The notes under the pieces were generated by a model, which worked only from the letters and a program-made list of their open reading frames with translations, ran no database searches and was not told the DNA's origin. 64,000 nt of DNA. Source: Nemertoderma westbladi. Its lineage: Eukaryota; Xenacoelomorpha; Nemertodermatida; Nemertodermatidae. Where the stretch lies: the NCBI GenBank assembly GCA_032718475.1, contig JAUCBJ010005321.1, positions 1 through 64,000 on the forward strand, given 5' to 3'. Below, in pieces: positions 34,257-43,945 of this stretch (positions within the stretch are counted from its first letter, which is position 1; each line of letters opens with the position of its first letter). The translations under genes were made by a program, and so were the position numbers.

Positions 34257-35249
34257 TGTATGGGACCCCCGCTGCATGCGTCTATCCCCACTGCCTTAAT
34301 GTGAAAGATAACGCCGGCCACCGAAATGCCACAGCCACTCTAGCAACCGCTAGCGTAGTAACCCGTTACTTTACGTCCGTCGGCTACCACACACTTCTAA
34401 TCCAACAAAGGCCTTTCCCAGTGGCACTTGTTTTCCCGAGGAGAAGGGGCAGAAGGGTACAGGGTACATCAATAGCTACGGACAGGATGGCAATTACTTC
34501 CCCCTTTGCTTACGCAGGTGGACAATAACATCAATATCAAAGAATATATGTTATATATTTAGTATTGATTGAAACAAAGGGTTACGTAATTTGTAATATT
34601 GATATACACTTACCAACAAATAATTCGTCCGGACGCTACCACCCGTTCCTCCTGAATTGCACTGCACTGTAGGCCTTGCGTCTATGAGAAGATCCGCACA
34701 CAAATAAATATTACAGCATAAAACTTAACTTAACTAGATAATACGGCCATATTGGACTACGTAATACTTGAAATAATAAACAATGGAGGGATGTAAATAT
34801 TATGTCTGACTGTAAAATACGTTGTAATTGTAAGATTTTAATAGCACAAGTGTTAATGATAATTTGTAATTGAACTGTCTGAACCTGAACCTGAACCTGG
34901 TAACAAATAAGAGTAAATTACCATCCCTCCAAAACTAATTAAAGCTACCAACAGAGTCAACTGAAATAACAAGGAGAGAGAGTGCAAATAAATTATTGTT
35001 ACTGCTATTATATAGTATAAGAGTTGACCTCTATAATTACTTATTACCATTAGGAACTGAGCAACATAATTGGCTGAAATAATAACGGCATTAATAATCT
35101 GATGCAGGGCCAATCAGAGGACGGCTTCTGCTGAATAGGTATGTCGAATAGAGTGTACCGTAATATATTGGCATTGTTACTGAACATAATTGGTGTGTAA
35201 TGTATAAATATAAATTGGATCTGAGATTCATAGACGCTCTACCATTACA
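34257..35249 (-). repeat. Element B 5' LTR
   Basis: 993 bases, nearly identical to 22062-23048, with one extra CCTGAA unit. As coding is on the - strand, this is the transcription-initiating LTR. Confidence 0.92.
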
Positions 35250-35254
35250 GCTGG
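35250..35254. repeat. Target-site duplication of element B, right copy (GCTGG)
   Basis: Matches 22057-22061. The A1 3' LTR resumes at the next base. Confidence 0.85.
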
Positions 35255-36280
35255 TGTGACGACATCTATCAGCTGATTCTCTGTGGACGTGGAACTATTC
35301 TTTGTTCTGCCTATTCAGCCAATCAGAGCAATTTTCCCCCTTATGTCTGACAGAGGCCTATGGAAACCCGCGCAATGCATTACGGTCTTTGTTTACCTTT
35401 TTCTGAGCACCAGAACCGGCTCGGAATCTTCTGTACTTCTGTGTAGAAGTTTCAGACTTTGACCTAAACATCAGATGGCTTTGATTATAAGAATGTAAAT
35501 CTATTATCCGACCACCAACCACCTATCCTGATTGCATGACTTAATCACCTTAACTGGTCATATATTTCATAACTGCATAAGTAACACATACTGACTGTTC
35601 ACCACATTATTTTACTTCTGTTATTATTTGTTGTTATATTGATGGATATTGTTGTTATATTTGGAGAATACCGATAAATAATCATAAAACCCCCAATCTT
35701 CTTGATTACTGAAGGCAAGAGGAACAGATTTACCGGTAGCAACTGCGACTTAAATTATAGTGGTTTTTGTGTGAATTAAATGCTATTTCATAATCGCTAC
35801 AAGTGTCAGTTGCGATCTTCCTTAGATATGATCAAATTCAGTGACGGTCGGCAGATTAGTGCGCAGTAGTGTGAAGTAGTGTGAATTCGTGTGAAAGATA
35901 ATAAAGCATCTCCTAAAGAATGCGCTATTTACGAAACTCTGTGGCCATCTAGTTGTGATTAGTGTAAGACATAACTCTGTTTTCATACTTAAAGCGCCAC
36001 GTCCCAAAGGAACTGTTAATATTTCCCCGAAAGTAAATATATTTGTCAGAGATTATATAGTAACGATCAATCGAATAATACAGTAGGTCTACACTGCAAT
36101 AACTATCAAGGAATCCGAATCCAGACTCCCTTAACTGTGGGTGAATGATCGCGAACAGACTGGCTTCGGCTGATGTAACTTCAGTACACTAAATAATTGT
36201 TGTAGCCTAAAGTCGATTTATAAACAAGAGGACAACTAAAATTGGCAGGTTAAACTGCTAAAGGTCTAAAAGCGCGAACA
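35255..36280 (+). repeat. A1 3' LTR, second part (after element B)
   Basis: This continues the LTR begun at 21955. From 35432 onward it aligns with the A1 5' LTR at 1618-2478, ending with the same GCGCGAACA. The 10-bp GTGTGAA-type repeats are one unit shorter here than in the 5' LTR. The part 35255-35431 has no partner in the window because the 5' LTR is truncated. Confidence 0.87.
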
Positions 36281-36327
36281 GTTCTTGTTGACTTGTGATA
36301 TTATTCCTTTGTTAAAGGATAAATTAG

Positions 36328-36384
36328 TAATAGTAATAATAATAATTAATAATAATAATAATAATAAATTAGTAAATTAGTTAA
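36328..36384. repeat. (TAA)n-type microsatellite
   Basis: An imperfect TAA/AAT trinucleotide run close to the end of A1 and directly before the LINE fragment. Confidence 0.8.
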
Positions 36385-36390
36385 ATTATA

Positions 36391-37450
36391 AATTCTTTAT
36401 CTGGTAGATATCGGGCAATTGCTCTTTCATCTCTCTTAATTAAATTATTTGAGTGGGTCGTGTTAATTTCGCAGGCTGAGTGCCTACTTCTAGATGAGTT
36501 GCAATTTGGGTTTCAACAAGGTTCTAGCACGTCACATTGTACCTGGGCTGCGACCGAAGTTATTGGTTTTTATTCCAGAATCGCCACTCCTGTTTTCGGT
36601 TGTCTACTCGACTTATCAAAGGCGTTCGACATGGTTGAATGGTGCAAGCTATTTCTTGAACTTATTAAAAAAGGATTCTCTCAGTTTTTCCTCCGTACAT
36701 TATTATGGATCTACATCAACCAATCCTGTTGTGTTCGCTGGAATGATGCTCTTTCAGATTTATTTACATTATTTAACGGTGTCCATCAAGGGTCAGTGGC
36801 CTCACCGATTTTGTTTTGCATATTGCTGGACAAGCTGATGTCTAAATTGAGAGTTTCTAAAGTTGGATGCTATGTTGGATCTTTTTATTGTGGAATTTTA
36901 GGGTATGCGGATGACCTTCTTTTGTGTCCTTCCATCGTGGGTCTACAATTCATGGTTAAGTTATGTGAGGAGTTCGCAAAAGAGCTTTAGTACAAACCCG
37001 AATCCAGATAAATCTAAATCGAAGTGTATTCCATTTGGACGGGTGTGGATTATTCCTGCAGCTCCTATTAAGTTATGCGGTAGAACGCTTCCTTGGGTTA
37101 GGGAGGCTCTGCACCTTGGGAACCTATTGGACTACCAAAGTTCTATGGAGTCAGATATCATTCGAAAAAGGGAAAAATTTATAGGTAAACTTAATTCACT
37201 TAGACAAGAGTTCTATTTCTCTGATCCTTTATGTTCTTAGTAATATACATCGTATTTATTGTGCATCTTTATATGGTAGTAATTTGTGGCATCTTTTTTC
37301 ATCTATTTGTACTAGAATTTACAGTTCATGGAATATTAATAATAGGATTATTTTCAGATTACCTTTCGCTACACACAGATATATAGTAGAAAATTTATTA
37401 CAGTTTAAACACCCTTGTATTATGTTGTATTCTCGGTGGGATAAATATTT
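36391..37450 (+). pseudogene. Non-LTR retrotransposon reverse transcriptase fragment
   Basis: Coding homology begins at 36391 with RYRAIALSSLLIKLFEW and continues through LQFGFQQGSSTSHCTW, LLDLSKAFDMVEW, NGVHQGSVASPILFC and the active-site motif GYADDLLL near 36905. A frameshift near 36985 moves the frame to NPNPDKSKSKCI and onward to 37240. A second disruption near 37238 leads into a third frame, readable to about 37450. The 5' ORF part, endonuclease and 3' end are missing, so this is a broken LINE copy. The clade is uncertain; the motif style is common in invertebrate LINEs and differs from the RTE-like element. Confidence 0.8.
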
Positions 37451-39680
37451 CTCCATTTGACGCAACACCGCCGCGGCCGTTATGAGGGAGGTGAATACCG
37501 CGGCCGCTCCTAAAGCCGCAGGCCATCGCTAACTATATAGGTTAACTTGGGATTCTGGGGGACTTTTCGATGAAGGAACTGACCAAATTTTTTTATTTTC
37601 TCACCAGGGGAGCGGCTCGGAATTCTAAGATATTAGCAACTCTAACATTATTAAATCTAACCCTTCGACGGACACGGCGGACAAAAAACCGTCATTTTTT
37701 CGACAATTTTAAAATTTTTTTGAAAGGCGCTCTACAGTGGCTCGAAAAAACCCTAGGTTATTGCTTAGCCGACGCCGGGATACGATAGAAGGGATTAATT
37801 AGTGAATTCGTTTTTTTTTTCAAAAAAGATTACCACGCCTTTTTTCCGAAAATGTACGTCAAAGTTGAAAAAACGGACAAAATGACTTTGCGGGATCCGC
37901 TATAACTCGGCTAATATTAATCGTACGGGGACGAAAGTAACGCGGTTGGTAAGGGGAAGAGTGGTACTACCTTCGTATCGAATGGGGGTAAGATATTTAT
38001 TAAAATTTCGGGTGGAAAAAGGGGCTGTAAATTTGTACGTTTTTGTCCGTCTTTTTTGGAAAACTTATTTCCGAAATGTTTAATTCGACAACGCGGGTAG
38101 GAATCCACTAATTCTTTTATGAAACTCGTAGAAGACCATTGGGGCTACGTTCCTATCGAATGGGGGTACAAAAAATATATCGGCAATAGGGGCCAAAAAG
38201 GGCCAGAATTTGTAAAGTAGTTTTTATCGAATAATTTTTTATTTTTAACTTTAGTTAGTTAAGGTACATTCTATACAGTCAATATCCATACGGGGAATTC
38301 AAATATGCTATCGGTTTTGCTCCAAGGATGATATTAAAAAAATGAGGGCCAAAATTATAATTTCGCGCTTCAAACTTGCTTCGCGGGAAATCGTCTAGCT
38401 CGAAAACTACTTAACTTACGGGAGATTTGTTTACACAGACTTATAGTGCGTTAAATTATCTATCTAACAGTGTTAATCACAGCGCCGGAGGTATTATAAA
38501 ACTGGAGCGGCAGGCGATCGTGTGAAATATAATATTTATAAAAAGGGACGAAAAATTTTTTTTTTAACAAATCGCTATTCCATTATAATTTAGCGTATTG
38601 CGCCAAAAGTACCTGTAAAAAGTATCAAATTAACTCCGCTATCTTTTATCTTAACATATATAATTAAAATTACGAATTTTAAGGGTCGAAAAATATCGCG
38701 TTATTTTGGCCCTTTTTTTTAATTTTTTTGGGGCCAAAAATAACTCCTTCTCAAAAGATTAAGAAAAAAATTACGGCAAAGAATATACCAATTTTATTGA
38801 ATTTGGACCACCAGAACCGAAGTTAGAGCGATTTTAGTGAAAAAATAAAAATAATTTTTAAAAATTAAGAATGGTCAGGTCAATATTGGATTTCGAACCC
38901 GCGAACTTAGGTTTCATTAACGTGATTGATAACCACTAGACTATGTGACCAAGAGAATTTGAAATTTTCGAGTGACTATTTTTAAACATAAATAACTTCG
39001 GTTATACAGGGCCGTTTAATCTGAAACTTTTTTCATTGGATAGAGGATAGATTGTAGTGTGTGAAATAGGATAAAACTTGGGAAAAGACTTATGTGCACT
39101 TAGTGCAAAATGCACTTAAATAGTGGACATTTTTTCGATATTTCAAACACTGTTATTTCCAGTTCTATTCATCGTAGAATGTTATTTTTTGGATTAAAAT
39201 ATAGTTTGGAATGATTTCTAACTATAATCGTAACATTTGTTTAACTTTTTATGTCTATAAAGTGACTTAAAATGTCCATGAATATGGTCCAAAATCGCAA
39301 ATCCAGATTTATTAAATTGGATTTTTGACACTTTTAGCGACTGACACTTGATCATACACTATAGTAGATCGGTAGAGGATAAACATAAGTTTGTTAAATA
39401 AGAGCCACCATTACGATCTGCTAAAGTGCATTTGTACAAATAAGTGTGCAAAAGTGCAAATTTTTTAATAAGGTCAAATTATATAGTATTGGGTTCTTTT
39501 CTTTGCAGATACTTTATTTTCATATTAATATGTTGTTTGAACCTTACTGAGCGCATTAGGGGATATGCGTACAAATAACCGGCCCTTATGAGGCTTCGAT
39601 TGGGTAAATTAATAAAACATAAGGTTGTATAGTATAATATTCTAAAAACCAGTGTGATATTAAATGCACTTTAAATAATA
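37451..39680. other. AT-rich non-coding region between elements
   Basis: About 2.2 kb with no supportable protein gene. It has a GC-rich patch at about 37461-37530 with CCGCGGCCG occurring twice. A degenerate repeat around TATCGAATGGGGGTA occurs at about 37976 and 38155. GGGGCCAAAAA-type words recur near 38195, 38300 and 38730, and TGCACTT-type words near 39090-39460. A 72-codon open frame at 37570-37788 has no recognisable features. Confidence 0.5.
38878..38950 (-). tRNA. tRNA-like sequence, probably a tRNA pseudogene or SINE head
   Basis: 73 bases with tRNA-like control boxes on the - strand: an A-box-like TAGTCTAGTGG and the B-box GGTTCGAAATCC at the expected spacing. The first five bases (GGTCA) pair with the last five (TGACC). 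The T loop positions fit, but the anticodon stem, D stem and part of the acceptor and T stems are mismatched. No anticodon can be assigned safely. It is therefore more likely a decayed tRNA copy or a tRNA-derived SINE than a working gene. Confidence 0.45.
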
Positions 39681-39685
39681 AATAG
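39681..39685. repeat. Target-site duplication of A2, left copy (AATAG)
   Basis: Matches 51541-51545 on the other side of the element. Confidence 0.85.
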
Positions 39686-40880
39686 TGTTCGCGCTTTCAG
39701 ACCTTTGGCAGTTTAACCCGCCAAATTAAGATGTCTTCTAGATATTAAATCGCTTTTTAGCCTATGACAAGTATTTGATTCACTACACTAGTCGAAACCA
39801 ATCCGTGCGCGACCATTCACCCGCTGGATATTCCCGGGAGATTGGGTTCGACGGTTTAATTTTTGTTGCTATGTAAGCCTAATGTATTATTCGACTGACA
39901 GTATTATATAATCTCTGACAATATTATTCACCTTAGGTAATATTAACAGTTCCTTTAGGACGTGGCGCTTTATCTACTTAAACAGAGTTATGACTTAAAC
40001 TACTCACAACGATATGGCTTAATTATAATTCACATATATGGCGCATTCTTTAGGAATGCTTCTTTAACAGACTCACTCATACACAATGCTGCACAATACT
40101 GCACACTAATCTGCCGATCTTCACTGATTTTAGTCACACATAAAAGGAACACAGACTGACTCATGTAGGGTCTATCAATAACATTAGATTCACTTCAAAC
40201 CACTTTAACATAATTCACAATCGTTTATCTGTAACCTTTCTCTCTTACCTTCGGTATATCAAGAATATTGGGTGTCGGGGTTATTTCTCGTTATTCCAAT
40301 ATAATAATTCATCAACAAATATAATGAATAACCGACAACAAATAGCAGTATGCAATATTCACAAAGCCAGTTATGCAGTACTGCAGTATGCAGTGATTAC
40401 GAAATTGCAGAGTGTTTGTTTCGTCAGTTAAAGGATATATGTCCTTGTAATTAAACCTACTAGTGTTGAGCTAAAAAGCATAAAACATAAAACACTAAAA
40501 GCCGTTCTTTCGTGGCTTTGAAAAACTCGTGACTACTGCTCTATACGAGTATACCAACCACTCTTATTCCACGAAGCTCCCGTTCAACACAGAGAAAGAG
40601 CAGTGAGATAGGAAATTTTCAGTTCAGTACTCTGTGATTGGTCAAAATCAAGGCTAACTCAAAATTCTATTGGGAGATACAAAAACAAGGCTATGACGCA
40701 ACCTCCCTAGGCTTGTTGGCCGATTAAACAGAGCCCAGATGCCTGCGTACAGCAAATCAGCCAATAAGCTGGTAACTTGCACTATTTTTAGCTGTAGATC
40801 ACTTTGAGAGTATTCTTAGCGACTGGGGGGGAACTGGCCAACAAGGCAAACGAATCAGTTATCCCACAAAAGCTTTTACA
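39686..40880 (-). repeat. A2 3' LTR
   Basis: 1,195 bases, almost identical to 50345-51540. On the - strand it starts TGTAAAAGCTTTTG and ends GCGCGAACA. A small open frame (39962-40159) is present in both LTRs and is not supported as a gene. Confidence 0.92.
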
Positions 40881-40958
40881 CCGCTCCCAGAAAATGGGAT
40901 TTAAGTCTATAAAATATACAAAATCACAGTTTCTAAAATATAAAAATACTCTAAACAG
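40881..40958 (-). other. A2 3' end with short polypurine tract
   Basis: Matches 21878-21954 of A1. CTGGGAGCGG lies directly before the LTR start on the - strand. Confidence 0.65.
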
Positions 40959-41110
40959 TTAGTCTTTCTTGCGCGGACGGCGTTTACGCAGTTTCTTAAG
41001 GCTAGCAAGAGTCCTTTTCTCTTTGGGGGAAGCCACTTTACTAGGAGGGCCATAACTCCTGGGTGAAGGGTGCAATATGATTGCATTAAAAGGTTTGGGT
41101 TTACGGTCGG
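40959..41110 (-). pseudogene. A2 remnant of the ORF4 C-terminus
   Basis: This encodes the same serine/proline-rich and strongly basic tail as A1 ORF4 (ending KKLRKRRPRKKD). Upstream it joins directly to ORF3-derived sequence: the A1-equivalent positions are about 15236 and 21725, so everything between was deleted in A2. The zinc knuckles are gone. Confidence 0.7.
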
Positions 41111-42316
41111 TGTCTCGTCCATTTCGATATGCTTCTCCTCGAGCTGATTTTCCTCCGCTTGTCATGGGATACGTTCATCCAAAACTCTCGCAGAGAATAG
41201 GGTTTTCTAAGCTTGATATCTTCCTTGAGATTCGAGGTTTCCCAATCGAACTGAGATAAGGCCAATTCGTTTATCGATTGGACTTAATGTTATAACTTAC
41301 GTTTATCTGAACAAACGCAGGTTTCTTTGTTGATCTTTATAGAATAGCGTTTAACTCGTGTCGTACAACGCTCTCCTTCACCTTGATGAAGGGTTGTATT
41401 GCGTTAAACGGGACGACCATATGGTTGGATAGTGATATTAGGTGTCTGCGTCATAATCCGGCTAGGTAAGATGGGCGGCTAGCTAGAAATCACTGTCGGA
41501 GTGTTACCGATTAATTGTTAGGGTAGCACTAGATCTTGAACAGTGAATACCGTCCGCGAGGATCCGCGACACCACCAGGATCGCAGGTCTGAGGTCCAAC
41601 TAAGGAATGAGGAGGTTTGACCGAGTATTACGGGACTCTGATCATAGGTTTACTCTAGGATCGTTAGAGCCGAGTGAGCATAGGTGATACGTCAAACAAG
41701 TTTCGCTCGAAACTCCAGTAAATATAACGAACACAACTGTGTTTAACACGACGTTTCCGTGGATGTTTATGTCTTTCCGTTTATTGGCTGGGTCTAGGAC
41801 ATTTATCATAATAATACCAAAGACGCACGTCTGGTAGGGGAAACGCGGGTGATATTTATTTGTTGTTACAATGCTTCTATCAAGAATTCCAAATATACGT
41901 TGGAGTTACCGCGTCCATTTGTTTCTTTAGTGTCTTTTCTTTCGAGTCGATTTCGAATAGAATTTTCGCATTCGAATTTCAGTTTATGGTTCCGACTCCG
42001 CTGGGCAGGATATATAGTCGACATAGTCCGTATTGTGTAAATCGATAGGATGACCAGTAGTTAAGAAGACCACATACGTACCATTACGCTGCGTATATCG
42101 AGCAGCGAATTTTCTATAGTCCAACTCGCGCGCGAGCTGCTCTTGGGACATTGGCGGTTCGATATAACGACCATCGTCCTCCGCAGCAGTTGGACTAACG
42201 TCGCCGCGTATTAAGCTATCAACAAACGCTTGCAAAAGTAGAGTATATCGCTCCCCGATACCAAGAACATCTGCTATCAACTCCATCATGTCTGCTATAT
42301 ATGAGTTTATCCACAT
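41111..42316 (-). pseudogene. A2 remnant of the ORF3 N-terminal third
   Basis: This corresponds to A1 13887-15236 in reverse complement. The part at 41984-42316 is still an open frame of 110 codons. It shows the conserved start and GERYTLLLQAFVDSLI, REAL-like charged segments and ARYTQRNGTYVVFL, and gives a cleaner view of the ORF3 N-terminus than A1. Further on the frame is broken and about 150 bases present in A1 near 14330-14480 are missing. No domain is recognised. Confidence 0.6.
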
Positions 42317-43945
42317 TATAAGGAGTTTATATTCAGGCTAGCGAGCGTCGCTGCCTACTCCAATTAACCCCCGGACAGTACGAGATCCTCAGCGCCGATG
42401 TGTCGTCGCCGCTGTACTTTCGCCAACGACGTAGCCGCACAACGACAACGACAACCGACACAAGTCACTCGACTGTCCGTCCCAAAGACTTAGATGTACT
42501 TCAGGTTTTCCTTGGAGAGTTAGGTTACTTTTACGATTGCGACTAGCTACTGTAAACACACCTTAGCAGTAACATTCACCTATAAACTCACAAATACCAC
42601 ACACACAACTTGTCACAAATTACACACATTCGGGCCATTTGTCCGTTAGTCAATGCCTTCCAGAATGTCACTGTATTATTATGTATCCTTGGATACTAGT
42701 AGTGCGCTATTTATTCCCTATGCTATTCAATGGGACAGGCTTTCTATTGTTCGTTAACTCAATTCTAATTCTAGCGTGGTTGTTGCTATGGTGACATTAT
42801 GCAAAGCTAGCGGTAGAATTAGGGTAGTTCCAATGCATACAGATCTGGGATGTTATTTAATAGTATTCTTTAATAGTCAATGTTCGGTTTTATACATGAC
42901 TTTATGAATTTTATCGGCTATTGACTATGTTTGGGAGACTTTCGCACACTCATACACATAATAAGATAAATCTCCGCTCCCTTGATCTATTAATTAATGG
43001 AATTTTGGGAATGTTATAAATTGCGTAAAAATGGCAATTTATTAAATTCATTAAAAGGCATGAATTTAAATTTATTCCCTGAAATTTTATTATTTGATAA
43101 TTAAATTGACATATTTTGATTCTAGAATATGTCTGGGGACACAAGATCCTTAATTCTATGACAATTGTCTTTTTAAGAATATCGGTAAATGCTACGATAT
43201 CTTAATTGACTAGAATTGCTGAAGGATCTGAATTTTACAGATTTTGATTTATTAGATTTGCAAATATTAAATAATTAATATTTGAGATGGGCACCGATTT
43301 ATTCCAGAACTTGTCTGGGGACGTTAACCACTGATTCTAGAATTTGTCTTTCAAGTATATCGGTGGGTGCCGCGATATCTTAATCGACTAGAATTACAGA
43401 TGGTCAAAGGGTTTAACAGATTTATTTTGCGTTATACGCTACTGTTAAAGGGACATCACGCTACTATATGTATTATTTAATATACGGTATGAGAGCAATA
43501 TCGCACGAAGCAATGTCAGTGTGAAGAGGCAAGTCGTTTCCAAGGTCTACCCAGAGCTTGGTTTAGCCGAGACACGAGGATCTGAACTTTGCATTCCTAA
43601 TACTCTGCCTACCAATAATACTTGAATATAGTAGTGGCTTTATTGTACTTTAATAAGTACGGACATTTCATCTTACTGTAGTTACGTATTTGTAATGTAA
43701 TACGGACAGTAAGGAAGAAGGAAAAGAATTATTTCTTGCCGTCGCATTAAATATAATATATACGTAATTAAGTAATAAACGCGAATATATATTGCACTAA
43801 TCTACTAAATAATCGCTAAAATAACATTCTACTGAATAAAATTAAAGAAAACGATTATAATAGAATTACATAGTAATACATACATAAATATAAAAATAAT
43901 AAAATAATATAAAATAATAGAGTCACACACCCACTCCATATGTTG
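42317..43945 (-). other. A2 spacer between gag ORF and ORF3 remnant
   Basis: This matches the A1 spacer 12167-13886. It keeps both copies of the CCCCAGA/TCTGG hairpin block, near 43125-43140 and 43305-43325. It is AT-rich and shows no gene. Confidence 0.65.

Larger units (their letters stand above)
22062..35249 (-). mobile_element. Complete BEL/Pao LTR retrotransposon, element B
   Basis: A 13.2 kb element inserted into the 3' LTR of A1, with coding on the - strand. The LTRs (22062-23048 and 34257-35249) start TG and end CA on either strand. They differ mainly by a 6-base CCTGAA unit and one visible substitution. GCTGG duplicates the target on both sides. The internal part, read on the - strand, is a leader with 60-bp repeats, a 611-codon ORF, a 2,388-codon gag-pol ORF and a 3' untranslated region with a 48-bp repeat. 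Nearly identical LTRs and open ORFs indicate recent insertion. Confidence 0.92.
1618..36280 (+). mobile_element. BEL/Pao LTR retrotransposon, family A copy 1 (A1), with nested insertions
   Basis: This spans a truncated 5' LTR (1618-2478), leader, gag-pol, spacer, ORF3, ORF4 and a 3' LTR that is split into 21955-22061 and 35255-36280. Two later elements sit inside it: an RTE-like LINE (17123-20886) and BEL/Pao element B (22062-35249). Removing both, with one duplicated target copy each, leaves about 15.7 kb of internal sequence, so the full element would be near 18 kb, large for BEL/Pao. gag-pol carries several stops and two frameshifts, and the two LTR copies differ by a few per cent by eye, so A1 is an old dead copy. 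Its own target-site duplication cannot be seen because the 5' LTR start is missing. Confidence 0.88.

Noticed and set aside
36494-36838. 114-codon open frame within the LINE fragment
   Set aside because: Alternative frame of the reverse transcriptase fragment; the recognisable motifs lie in the 36391-36990 frame.
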